From: Lysobacter sp. K5869
Lineage (GTDB): Bacteria > Pseudomonadota > Gammaproteobacteria > Xanthomonadales > Xanthomonadaceae
NCBI RefSeq assembly: GCF_018847975.1
Contig: NZ_CP072597.1
Location: 4,131,001 to 4,195,000, forward strand
Reading direction: 5' to 3'
Length of the DNA stretch: 64,000 bases
The notes below the pieces were generated by a model that ran no database searches, was not told the DNA's origin, and saw nothing but the letters and a program-made list of their open reading frames with translations. A program made the position numbers and the translations under genes. Below, one piece after another: positions 49,716 through 57,724 of this stretch. Numbering within the stretch: the stretch's first letter is position 1; every line of letters begins with the position of its first letter.

Positions 49716-50355
49716 GGCGAATCTCCTTATATGCCTGAGATCACGCGGCGTCCTACCCCGCGTGGCTGGAACCACCAAGCGCTATCTGTGGCGAATCGTT
49801 CCGGCTCGCCGCGGCGAACGCCGAGCCGGTTTCGGCCGCGTTCGCGCGCTAAGAGCCGCAGCCGCTTCCGTGTCTTCACGCATGCAGGCGCCCGCCAGCC
49901 CGACCGAGTGGCGTCGGCCTTATTAAGAGATGGCGAGAACTCATAAGAAGCGCGGAAAGCCGGAAGCGCGAAAAGCACCGAAGAAATCGGAATTTCTTCC
50001 CCCCAAGCCAAGTGCTCGGCTCGGTGCGCGGGCGAGTAGACACGGCGCCAACCGCGACGGTCAAGCGCCCACGCCGCGCGCCGAAGCGGCGCGACTGTAC
50101 AGAGGGAATCGACAAATCGCGCGGCGCTCGCCGCATGCGCGAAACGCATCCTGGGGCGTCAGTCGCTCGCTACAAAATCGACCGGCGCGCGGATATGTGA
50201 TCGTTCGCTTAGTTGCTGCAAACCCTACGGACGTAACGGTATCGAACGCTTTGGTCCATTAGCATCGCCTGACTTTTAATCGCCCGGCCATCGCGAGATA
50301 GGACACGGGCGGATACCGACAGAATCGCTTTTACTTTCGCCGCAAGGATGCAGTG
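49716..50355. other. Divergent control region (640 bp) between PrnB-like operon and XRE gene
   Basis: No gene supported. An inverted repeat CACGCGG-N9-CCGCGTG at 49742-49764 lies 27-49 bp upstream of the PrnB-like ATG and could be an operator. Locally AT-rich stretches (for example 49918-49950 and 50205-50225) may contain promoters, but none has a clear consensus pair. Confidence 0.45.
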
Positions 50356-50772
50356 ATGATTTACGACCGAATCCGCATGGCTCGGCGCAGCGCCGGCTTG
50401 TCGCAAACCGAACTCGGCCTGACGGTCGGCGTCGGCCGCAGCGCCGTAGCGCAATGGGAAAGCCGCAACGGCTCGTTCCCTTCTTCGGAAAACCTCGGAA
50501 AAATCGCTGTGACTTGCGCCGTCAGTCACGAATGGCTGGCGACCGGACGCGGCCGCATGGCCGTCGACGCCGCCGACGGCGCGGCGCCCGCTGCGCCGCC
50601 GAGCGATTCGTTCGCCGCGAAGAATTCGTTGGAATCCAGGCTGTTGAACCTGTTCCGCGAACTCAGCGGGCCGGGGAAACTGCAATTGCTGAAGCTGCTG
50701 GAAGTGATTTCTTCGCAGCCCAGGAAACCCAGCCGCGAGAAAGAACCGGATCACGCGACACAGATCGAATAG
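50356..50772 (+). CDS. XRE-family (Cro/CI-type) regulator
   Basis: A 138-residue protein with an N-terminal HTH_3 domain (residues 2-65; RMARRSAGLSQTELGLTVGV then GRSAVAQWESRNGSFPS), followed by a Pro/Ala linker and a short helical C-terminus (SRLLNLFRELSGPGKLQLLK). GTG at 50353 and ATG at 50356 are both possible. It is divergent from the PrnB-like/KS/monooxygenase operon, and is the obvious candidate regulator for it. No prophage genes are nearby. Confidence 0.82.
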   Translation: MIYDRIRMARRSAGLSQTELGLTVGVGRSAVAQWESRNGSFPSSENLGKIAVTCAVSHEWLATGRGRMAVDAADGAAPAAPPSDSFAAKNSLESRLLNLFRELSGPGKLQLLKLLEVISSQPRKPSREKEPDHATQIE

Positions 50773-51056
50773 ACGTGGCCCACGCGGGCATCGTGAAATC
50801 CGGCACAAGTCGCGCATGATCGCGGACGCGGACTGCGTTGCGTTCCTACGCGCCGCGACGGATCGGCGAACGGCTTGCCTCCGATGGCCGAGCGATCGAC
50901 AGCGACGCTTTCTATTATCGAGATCGTTGCGCGCCAGTGCCTGGACTCTGAACCCGACACCGGGCTTGGCCGGTAAAGGCGACCTCAGCCCGCACTATCG
51001 CGACCAGCAAGACCGGCCGTCGATGGATGCGACGATGTCGATGCCGGCGATGCGGC

Positions 51057-51512
51057 CTACTCCGCCGCCGGATGCGCCGCGTAAAGATTCGCCACTTCGA
51101 TCCGCCCGTCGGCGAAGCGCACCGGCACCAGGATGCGCAGATACTGCTCGCCCTCGAACTCGTCCAGCCGCGGCCAATGCGCCGGCAGTTCGTCGGACGC
51201 GAACAACTGCACCGCCACTTCGCCGCCGTCCGCCGACCAGCGCAGCGCGGGATAGCCCAGGTCCGCGCCCCAACCGATCTGTTCGAGCGTGCCGGTGACG
51301 GCGCCGCCCGCGATCCAGCGACCGGCCAGATCGCTGAGGTGATGATGGTTCGGCTGTCCCGGCGCCAAGGTGCCGTAGACCGCCAATCGCCGGTCGGCCG
51401 AATACGCGGCAGCGAAGTGCGCTTCCCATTCGGCGGCGTCGGCGCCGCCGTCGGCGCGCGCCCGGTTGAGCCGCGCCAACGCCGCGAGTTCGCTTGCGGT
51501 CAAATGCTTCAT
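51057..51512 (-). CDS. Gamma-glutamylcyclotransferase-like (AIG2/GGCT) protein
   Basis: A 151-residue protein with the GGCT opening AVYGTLAPGQPNHHHL near 44-59 and the catalytic-type acidic motif LDEFEGEQYLR near 118-128. GGCT-fold enzymes release 5-oxoproline from gamma-glutamyl compounds; specificity is unclear. A 40-residue N-terminal helix precedes the fold. 25 bp separate it from the upstream hydrolase gene on the same strand. Confidence 0.8.
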   Translation of the reverse strand: MKHLTASELAALARLNRARADGGADAAEWEAHFAAAYSADRRLAVYGTLAPGQPNHHHLSDLAGRWIAGGAVTGTLEQIGWGADLGYPALRWSADGGEVAVQLFASDELPAHWPRLDEFEGEQYLRILVPVRFADGRIEVANLYAAHPAAE

Positions 51513-51537
51513 TTCCAGACTCCAAGAGGCGACCGAG

Positions 51538-52236
51538 TCACCCTGCCAACCAACGCCGCAGCAGTTCGGTCGCGATCGCGGGCGTTTCCATCGTCGGCAA
51601 ATGTCCGCAGCCGGCGATGCGTTCGAGCACCGAACCGGCGATGCCGCGGTGCATCTCTTCGGCCGCGGCCGGCGGCGTGAGTTGGTCGTCCTCGCCGACC
51701 GCGATCAAGGTCGGCGCGGCAATCGAAGCGAGCAGCGGGCGCGAATCCGGCCGCTGCAGAATCGCGGTCTGCTGGCGCCGGTACGCTTGCGCGCCGACCC
51801 GCTGCGCCATCGCCCGCACCTCGGCGCCGACGGGGCCGTCCACGTGTCGGCGATGGACCAACGTCGGCAGCAGTTGCTGGGTCACGCCGGCGAAACGGCC
51901 GCGGTCGAGCGAACGCAGGCCGGCGCGCCGCTGCATCGCCCGCAGCGGCGAATCCGGCGCAGCCGTGGTGTCGAACAACGCCAGCTTGCTCACCCGCTCG
52001 GGCTGCTGGCGCAACATCTCGAACGCGACATAGCCGCCCATCGACAGGCCCGCCAGCGCGAACCGCGGCGGCGCGGCGGCCAACGCCCGCGCGGCCATGT
52101 CCGCGACGCTGTCGTCTTGGGTGAGATCGGCGATGCGGATCGCGGCGACGTCCGCCAGATCGCGCGCCTGATCGCGCCACAGCCGCTCGTCGCACAACAA
52201 TCCCGGCAACAGCAACAGTTCCTGCTTATCCGCCAC
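51538..52236 (-). CDS. Alpha/beta hydrolase
   Basis: A 232-residue cytosolic alpha/beta hydrolase: LLLLPGLLCDERLW near the start, nucleophile elbow GLSMGG (Ser near residue 65), acid in VGEDDQLTPP and catalytic His in GCGHLP. The start is a GTG at 52236, overlapping the 3' end of the MFS gene by 11 bp, so the pair is translationally coupled. Substrate unknown; may modify the compound carried by the transporter. Confidence 0.82.
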   Translation of the reverse strand: MADKQELLLLPGLLCDERLWRDQARDLADVAAIRIADLTQDDSVADMAARALAAAPPRFALAGLSMGGYVAFEMLRQQPERVSKLALFDTTAAPDSPLRAMQRRAGLRSLDRGRFAGVTQQLLPTLVHRRHVDGPVGAEVRAMAQRVGAQAYRRQQTAILQRPDSRPLLASIAAPTLIAVGEDDQLTPPAAAEEMHRGIAGSVLERIAGCGHLPTMETPAIATELLRRWLAG

Positions 52237-53467
52237 GCGCCGCTCCCCGGCCTTCGACCTGCAAGGCCAACACGATACCCGCCGCGGCCAGGCTCGCGGT
52301 CAACGACACTTCGCCGCCCCAGCCGCCGTGCTGCCACGCCCAACCGCCGAGCGGGCCGGCCATGCTGGAGCCGAAGTAGTAGAACAGCAGATACAGCGAG
52401 GACGCGTGGCTCTTATCGCCGCCCGCCAATCGCCCGACCCAGGCGCTGGCGACGCTGTGGCCGACGAAGAAGCCGAAGGTCAACAAACTGATGCCGGCGA
52501 CGATCGCAACCAACGACGACCCCAGCGTAGTCAACGCGCCGGCCATCATCAGCGCTATGCCCGCAAGCAGAGGCCAGCGTCCGCCGAAGCGATCGGCCAA
52601 ACGCCCGGCCAGCGGCGAGGAGAACATGCCGAACACGTAGGCCAGGAAGATCAGGCTGATCTTGCCCGGCCCCAAGCGATAAGGCGCGCCGGCGAGACGG
52701 AAACCGACATAATTGAACAAAGCGACGAACACGCAGGCCAGTACGAAGCCGAGTGCGAACAGGCGCAGCAGCCCGGGATGGCGCAAATGTCCGCCCCAGG
52801 CGCGCAGATGCCGCTGCAGTACGAACCCGCGCTGCGGCACGAACCGCCGCGACGGCGGCAACAAGGCGGCGAACCCGAACGCCGCGGCCAAGCCGATGCC
52901 GCCGATGATCGCCATCGCCGCGCGCCAGTCGCCGAGTTCGACCAGCGCGCCCATGCCGACGCGGCCCATCATCCCGCCGAACGCGGTGCCGGCGACGTAC
53001 AAGCCCATCGCGCTGCTCAGATGGCGCGCGTCCATCTCTTCGGCCAGATACGCCATCGCCACCGCCGGCACGCCGCCGAGCATCGCGCCCTCGGCCAAGC
53101 GCGCGAGCAACAGCAGCGGCCAGCTCGGCGCGACGGCGGCGAGCACGTTGCAGGCCGCGGCCAAGGCCATCGAGACGAACATCAGACGCCGCCGCGCGAC
53201 CTGCTGCGACAGCGCGCCGGCGGCGAAGATCGCCAGCGCCAGCGCCGCGGTGCTCAAGGACAGCGCCAGCGAGCTGTTGGCCGGGCTCAGGCCGAAATCG
53301 CGGGCGAACTCCGGCAGCAGCGGCTGCACGCAGTACAGCAGCGAAAAAGTCGAACAACCGGCCAGGAACAAGGCGAAATTGGCGCGGCGATAGGCCGCGG
53401 TGCCGCGCTCGATGCCGGCGAGCGGCGGCGCGGCGGGACAGGAGGCCAAGGCGGGGTTCGTGCTCAT
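52226..53467 (-). CDS. MFS transporter (drug/metabolite efflux type)
   Basis: A 413-residue inner-membrane protein with about 12 hydrophobic segments. N-terminal motifs FALFLAGCSTFSLLYCVQPL and LAEGAMLGGVPAVAMAYLAEE resemble YnfM/CynX-like MFS exporters. It is divergent from a LysR gene with an operator-like dyad in the 92-bp gap, and overlaps the hydrolase gene downstream. Substrate unknown. Confidence 0.85.
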   Translation of the reverse strand: MSTNPALASCPAAPPLAGIERGTAAYRRANFALFLAGCSTFSLLYCVQPLLPEFARDFGLSPANSSLALSLSTAALALAIFAAGALSQQVARRRLMFVSMALAAACNVLAAVAPSWPLLLLARLAEGAMLGGVPAVAMAYLAEEMDARHLSSAMGLYVAGTAFGGMMGRVGMGALVELGDWRAAMAIIGGIGLAAAFGFAALLPPSRRFVPQRGFVLQRHLRAWGGHLRHPGLLRLFALGFVLACVFVALFNYVGFRLAGAPYRLGPGKISLIFLAYVFGMFSSPLAGRLADRFGGRWPLLAGIALMMAGALTTLGSSLVAIVAGISLLTFGFFVGHSVASAWVGRLAGGDKSHASSLYLLFYYFGSSMAGPLGGWAWQHGGWGGEVSLTASLAAAGIVLALQVEGRGAARGG

Positions 53468-53524
53468 GGCGCCAGGATGGCGCCGGCCGCTTCATTCGTC
53501 CAATATATGAAACAGTTGCCGTCC

Positions 53525-53541
53525 ATATCTTTTGCAGATAT
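53525..53541. promoter_or_regulatory. LysR-type T-N11-A operator between MFS and LysR genes
   Basis: ATATC-TTTTGCA-GATAT is a perfect 5-7-5 inverted repeat of the LysR-box type, lying 19 bp before the LysR ATG and 58 bp before the MFS ATG. Confidence 0.6.
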
Positions 53542-53559
53542 CAGCTTCGGGAGGCTTCG

Positions 53560-54453
53560 ATGGAACTGCGCCATATCCGCTATTTCCTCGCCGTCGCCGA
53601 GGAAGGCAATTTCACCCGCGCCGCCGAACGCCTGGGCATCGGTCAGCCGCCGTTGAGCCAGCAGATCCGCGATCTGGAGAACGAGATCGGCGCGCGGCTG
53701 TTCCACCGCGTCCCGCACGGCGCCGAACTCAGCGAAGCCGGCCGCGCCTTCCTCGAACGCGCGCGCGCCCTGCCCGAACTCGCCGCCGCCGCGGTGCGTC
53801 AGGCGCAGCGCGCCGCGCGCGGCGAAACCGGCGCGCTGCGGCTGGGCTTCACCTCCTCGGCGATTCTCACCCCGCTCACCACCCAGGCGATCCGCGAGTT
53901 CCGCCGCCGCTATCCGCAGGTGGAACTGACCTTGGAAGAAGACAACAGCGCGCACCTGTCGGCCAAGCTGCGCGACGGCAGCCTCGATCTCGCCTTCCTG
54001 CGCCACGACGGCTCGGAAAACGAAGACGTGCTGCTGCACCCGCTGCTCGAGGAAGCGATGATCGCCGCGCTGCCGCAGAGCCACGCCGCGGTGCGCGACG
54101 GACGGCGCAAGTCGATCCGGCTGAGCGAATTGAGCGAAGACGCGCTGATCCTGACCCCGCGCCACGTCGGCCCGACCCTGCACGAAGCCATCCTCGGCGC
54201 CTGCCGCCGCGCCGGATTCGAGCCGCGCATCGGCCAACACGCGCCGCAGTTGGCGTCGTCGCTGGCCTTGGTCGCGGCCGAACTGGGCGTGGCGATCGTG
54301 CCCGAAGCGATGCGCCGCTTCGCCTTGCCCGGCATCGTCTATCGCGACATCGCCGGCTTGCAGCCGATCGCGCGCCTGGCGCTGGCGCAGTTGCCCGAAC
54401 TGGATTCGGCGCCGGTGCGCAACTTCGTCGCCCTGGTGCGCGAAGCTTTATGA
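53560..54453 (+). CDS. LysR-family regulator of the divergent MFS/hydrolase operon
   Basis: A 297-residue LysR regulator: HTH MELRHIRYFLAVAEEGNFTR then AAERLGIGQPPLSQQIRDLE (residues 1-60) and an effector domain with VELTLEEDNSAHLSAKLRDG and DLAFLRHDG like the BenM/CatM subgroup. AGGAGGC-type ribosome site (GGGAGG) precedes the ATG. It is divergent from the MFS gene, with a LysR dyad in between. Confidence 0.9.
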   Translation: MELRHIRYFLAVAEEGNFTRAAERLGIGQPPLSQQIRDLENEIGARLFHRVPHGAELSEAGRAFLERARALPELAAAAVRQAQRAARGETGALRLGFTSSAILTPLTTQAIREFRRRYPQVELTLEEDNSAHLSAKLRDGSLDLAFLRHDGSENEDVLLHPLLEEAMIAALPQSHAAVRDGRRKSIRLSELSEDALILTPRHVGPTLHEAILGACRRAGFEPRIGQHAPQLASSLALVAAELGVAIVPEAMRRFALPGIVYRDIAGLQPIARLALAQLPELDSAPVRNFVALVREAL

Positions 54454-54476
54454 GCGCTCACGGGATCGGCTAACAC

Positions 54477-55106
54477 TCAAACCAAGCGTTCGGAACCGAC
54501 GGCATGCACGCCGGGCGAGGCCAGCAGCGCCGCTTCGAGCAAAGCCCGGGCGATGCGCGGCGCGGGATTGAGCCGCCAACGCTTCGGCAACAACGGCCCT
54601 ACCGCGCGCAACAGCACCGTCGCCGCCGCCTCACTGGGCCTGGATTCCTGGCGCTCGCCTTCGATCAAGCCCGGCCGCACATAAGTCAACGACTCGAAAC
54701 CCACGTCCGCCAAGGCGAGCTCCAGTTCGCCCTTAACCCGGTTGTAGAAGATGCGCGAACCGGTGTCGGCGCCCAGCGCCGAGTTGAGCGCGTAGGCCCG
54801 CGCGCCAGCGTCGCGCGCCAAGCGGGCCACGGCCAGCGGATAGTCGAAATCGACCTGGCGGAACGCCTCGCGCGAACCCGCCGTGCGCATGGTCGTGCCG
54901 AGCGCGCAGACCACCGCATCCACCCGCCACCACGCCGCATCGGCAGGCAAAGCGTCCCAATCGATCAAGGGCGCATCGAGCTTGGGATGCGCCGGCAACG
55001 GACGGCGCGTCGGCGCGACCACCCGCTCGACCGCGGCGTCCTCCAGAGCCAATCGCAATACATGGCTACCGACCAACCCGGTGGCACCGGCCAGCAACAG
55101 CTTCAT
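54477..55106 (-). CDS. NAD(P)H-binding oxidoreductase (HTATIP2-like)
   Basis: A 209-residue Rossmann protein: LLLAGATGLVGSHVLRLALE at residues 3-22 and CALGTTMRTAGSREAFRQVD near 67-86 match the short atypical SDR family of HTATIP2/YbjT-like proteins. The YxxxK motif is replaced by YNRVKGELE near 118. I start at the ATG at 55106; the longer frame reads through a dispersed repeat (55205-55307), which is not coding. Function unknown. Confidence 0.82.
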   Translation of the reverse strand: MKLLLAGATGLVGSHVLRLALEDAAVERVVAPTRRPLPAHPKLDAPLIDWDALPADAAWWRVDAVVCALGTTMRTAGSREAFRQVDFDYPLAVARLARDAGARAYALNSALGADTGSRIFYNRVKGELELALADVGFESLTYVRPGLIEGERQESRPSEAAATVLLRAVGPLLPKRWRLNPAPRIARALLEAALLASPGVHAVGSERLV

Positions 55107-55204
55107 GAGTCGTTCTCCAGCGCTCGGATCGTCGCCTCGGGCGATCATCGCAGATTGGGAGAGAAATCCATTCCCTTCCAGAATATTTGAATGCAGAACC
55201 ATCT

Positions 55205-55307
55205 GCAAAATCAAAATGGATTCCGGCTTTCGCCGGAATGACGGAAAGTGGGGACGCGACCTCCAGCCCGTCATTCCGGCGAAAGCCGGAATCCATTTTG
55301 ATTTTGC
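55205..55307. repeat. Perfect 40-bp inverted repeat, small MITE-like element
   Basis: The arms 55205-55244 and 55268-55307 are exact reverse complements with a 23-bp spacer. Each arm contains its own palindrome (ATTCCGGC-TTTC-GCCGGAAT). In translation it gives the familiar SFRRKPES/IPAFAGMT-like phrases known from dispersed repeats of many Proteobacteria. Confidence 0.9.
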
Positions 55308-55387
55308 CGTTGCCTTTCGCCTTGACGAATCTCCGACCAAAGCACACGTCCCACAGCCCCGAAGGGCGTGCGCATGGATGCGCACGC

Positions 55388-55419
55388 GCGCCATGGGTCA
55401 TGGATGACCCTTATGGCGC
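55388..55419. repeat. Imperfect hairpin element
   Basis: GCGCCAT-GGGTCAT pairs with ATGACCC-(TT)-ATGGCGC around GG, forming a 14-bp stem with a two-base bulge. Confidence 0.6.
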
Positions 55420-55482
55420 GGCCCCGCGCCGCTATGAGCCATAGTGGCTCTTGATTCGAAAACAAGGAAAGCGCCTTTCTTT

Positions 55483-55516
55483 GGTTACTTTCTTTGGCAA
55501 GACAAAGAAAGTGACC
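55483..55516. repeat. Dispersed hairpin repeat (TTACTTTCTTTG type)
   Basis: GGTTACTTTCTTTG (55483-55496) and CAAAGAAAGTGACC (55503-55516) are inverted with one mismatch. The sequence is of the FFGYF(L)xxxKKVTRP-translating repeat often found between genes in Xanthomonadaceae and relatives. Confidence 0.65.
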
Positions 55517-55726
55517 CGGCCGCTTGCGGACGGAACGCACTGGATTGGAGCTTGTCCTCACTCGCTACACCGACAAGAGCAGCCCCACAGCAAAGTCAAA
55601 ACAGTGCCTGCCAAAAAACGCACCTCACCTTCAATACTTGAAACCACCACTCAATGACGCTTCGACAACCAAACCCCACACCCCCATCGCACCCACATCA
55701 CCCAACGCAAACACCCCACCGAGTTA

Positions 55727-55760
55727 CCTAACCCCCTAACCCCCTAACCCCCTAACCCCC
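55727..55760. repeat. Tandem CCCCCTAA octamer array (G-quadruplex/i-motif forming)
   Basis: CCTAA followed by three CCCCCTAA units less one end, finishing with CCCCC, gives four runs of C on the + strand and four G5 runs with TTA loops on the minus strand. It ends 14 bp before the ATG of the FAD oxidoreductase gene. Confidence 0.85.
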
Positions 55761-55774
55761 AAAACACCGCACTC

Positions 55775-56989
55775 ATGGACCTAAAAAGCGGCTATCCATT
55801 CTGGGCAATCCGCAACGGCCTGATGCACACCTTCCCCCGCCTGGAATCGAACCTACGCTGCGAAGTCGCGATAATCGGCGGCGGCATCACAGGCGCCCTG
55901 ATCGCCGACGAACTCGCCGCGCACGGCCACGAAGTCGCCGTCCTGGAACAACGCGACGTAGCCTGGGGCAGCACCGCCGCAAGCACGGCCCTGCTGCAAT
56001 ACGAAATCGACACCCACCTGATCGACCTGAGCCGCATGTACGGCGAACGCAACGCCGCCCTGGCCTACCGCGCCTGTGCCGAAGCGGTAAAACGCCTGGG
56101 CGAAGTCGCTTCCGACCTGCGCGACGTGGACTTCCGCCGCCAACGCAGCCTGTACTACGCCAGCCGCGCCGCCCACCTACCGCTGCTGCGCGAGGAAGCC
56201 GCGCTGCGCTCCCGCCACGGGCTCGACGTACGCTGGCTCGAACGCGGCGAACTCGCCGACGATTACGGCCTCAGCGCGCCCGGCGCCATCCTCAGCGACT
56301 GCGCCGCCTCGGTCGATCCTTACCGCATGACCTCGCGCCTGCTCGCACGCCAGCGCCGCCGCGGCGCGCAGGTGTACGACCGCACGCGCGTCGAACTCGC
56401 GCGCGCCGGCGCGCGCGGCGTCGAACTGCGCACCGCCGATGGCGCGCGCGTGACCGCCGACTATGTCGTCGTCGCCGCGGGTTACGCCGGACAACACTGG
56501 CTGCGGCAACGCTTGGCGCGCAATCGCAGCAGCTACGCCTTCGTCACCGATCCGCTCGACGCGCAAACGCTGCAAGCGCTGCGCGAAACCGTGGTCTGGG
56601 AATCCGCGCGCCCTTACCTGTACCTGCGCAGCACCGGTGACGGCCGACTGGTGGTCGGCGGCTGCGACGACGCCCTCGACCTGCCGGCGCGGCGCGACCG
56701 CCGCGTGCAATCGCGCGCCGGCCGCTTGGTCGATCAAGTGCGGCGGCGCTTCGAGCGCCTCCAGTTGCAGCCCGCCTTCGCCTGGGCCGGCACTTTCGCC
56801 GAAACCGCCGACGGCCTGCCCTGGTTCGGCGCGCACGCGCAGTACGGTCCGCGCGTGCTGTTCGCCATGGCCTACGGCGGCAACGGCATCACCTACAGCA
56901 TGATCGGCGCGGAACTGTTGCGGGCGCGGATCGAACGGCGCGGGCACGCGCTGGCGCGGTTGTTCTCGTTCGCGCGGCGGCCGCGCTGA
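55775..56989 (+). CDS. FAD-dependent oxidoreductase (DAO family)
   Basis: A 404-residue flavoprotein with FAD motif EVAIIGGGITGALIADELAA near 30-49, the GSTAASTALLQYE region near 65-78 and GWV-type C-terminal site (FAMAYGGNGITYSM near 367-380), as in D-amino-acid-oxidase-type deaminating dehydrogenases. Substrate is probably an amine or amino acid, unproven. The leader contains the octamer C-array; no Shine-Dalgarno is visible, so translation initiation may be unusual. Confidence 0.85.
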   Translation: MDLKSGYPFWAIRNGLMHTFPRLESNLRCEVAIIGGGITGALIADELAAHGHEVAVLEQRDVAWGSTAASTALLQYEIDTHLIDLSRMYGERNAALAYRACAEAVKRLGEVASDLRDVDFRRQRSLYYASRAAHLPLLREEAALRSRHGLDVRWLERGELADDYGLSAPGAILSDCAASVDPYRMTSRLLARQRRRGAQVYDRTRVELARAGARGVELRTADGARVTADYVVVAAGYAGQHWLRQRLARNRSSYAFVTDPLDAQTLQALRETVVWESARPYLYLRSTGDGRLVVGGCDDALDLPARRDRRVQSRAGRLVDQVRRRFERLQLQPAFAWAGTFAETADGLPWFGAHAQYGPRVLFAMAYGGNGITYSMIGAELLRARIERRGHALARLFSFARRPR

Positions 56990-57055
56990 CCGCGCGACCG
57001 GCAACGCCGGCCGCGGATGTGTTAGAACACAGCGCCGCCGCACGCCCACGCCCGC

Positions 57056-57724
57056 ATGCCGCCCTGGACCGGAACCATCCGCATCGCCGAAGAATTCGCC
57101 CTCGTGCACGCCGTGCCGGGCGATGCGCGGGCGCACCGGCACTATTGCCACCAGATCGTGCGCGCGCCGCGCGGCACGGTCTCGGCGCGGATCGGCGAAC
57201 GCTGGCTGCGCGAATCCGTGCTGGCGATCGGTTCGCAATGCGAGCACGCGCTGCAAGCCGGCGACGCGCCTTGCTTCATGCTGTTCGCCGAGCCGATGAG
57301 CTTCGACCTCGCGGAACTGCGCGAAGCGATGACGCATGCGCCGGCGGAACCCGAGGCGCTGCTCCGGGCCGCGGCCGCATGTCGGCGTCCGCACCCCGTG
57401 GACCCGCGCGTGAGCGAATGCCTGCAGCGCATCGACGGCATGCTCGCCGACAAGATCCCCGCCGCCTCCCTCGCCGCCGGCGTGCAGCTGTCGCTGAGCC
57501 AGTTGGAGCGTCTGTTCGGCGCGCAGCTCAATCTGTCGATCCGGCGTCTGATCCTGTGGCGGCGCCTGCGTCTGGCCGCGGCCGAAGCCTTGCGCGAACG
57601 CAATCTCACTCTCGCCGCGCACGCCGCCGGGTTCACCGACTCGGCGCACCTGTCGCGCGCGTTCCGTCAATTCTTCGGCGTGCGCGGCGTCGACCTCGTC
57701 CGCGGGATGCGGCTTCAAGCCTGA
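57056..57724 (+). CDS. AraC-family regulator
   Basis: A 222-residue regulator with a cupin-like N-terminus (residues 10-80) and a C-terminal AraC DNA-binding domain with two helix-turn-helices (about 130-215; AGVQLSLSQLERLFGAQLNL and TLAAHAAGFTDSAHLSRAFR). 66 bp downstream of the FAD oxidoreductase, codirectional, so cotranscription is possible. It overlaps the convergent hydroxylase gene by 10 bp. Confidence 0.87.
   Translation: MPPWTGTIRIAEEFALVHAVPGDARAHRHYCHQIVRAPRGTVSARIGERWLRESVLAIGSQCEHALQAGDAPCFMLFAEPMSFDLAELREAMTHAPAEPEALLRAAAACRRPHPVDPRVSECLQRIDGMLADKIPAASLAAGVQLSLSQLERLFGAQLNLSIRRLILWRRLRLAAAEALRERNLTLAAHAAGFTDSAHLSRAFRQFFGVRGVDLVRGMRLQA

Larger units (their letters stand above)
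55107..55774. other. Repeat-rich intergenic region (668 bp)
   Basis: No gene is supported, although several short ORFs run through it. It holds three kinds of repeat in sequence: a 40-bp perfect inverted repeat, two short hairpin elements and a C-rich octamer array just before the next gene. The C/A-rich, T-poor composition from 55600 to 55770 differs sharply from flanking GC-rich coding DNA. Confidence 0.6.

Noticed and set aside
55444..55657. Short plus-strand ORFs over the repeat nest
   Set aside because: They translate a dispersed hairpin repeat and C/A-rich spacer; no ribosome site or conserved character.
55727..55760. Telomere-like CCCCCTAA repeats suggesting a replicon end
   Set aside because: Only about four units inside ordinary chromosomal genes, with no terminal inverted structure or replication gene; a simple-sequence or quadruplex element is more economical.
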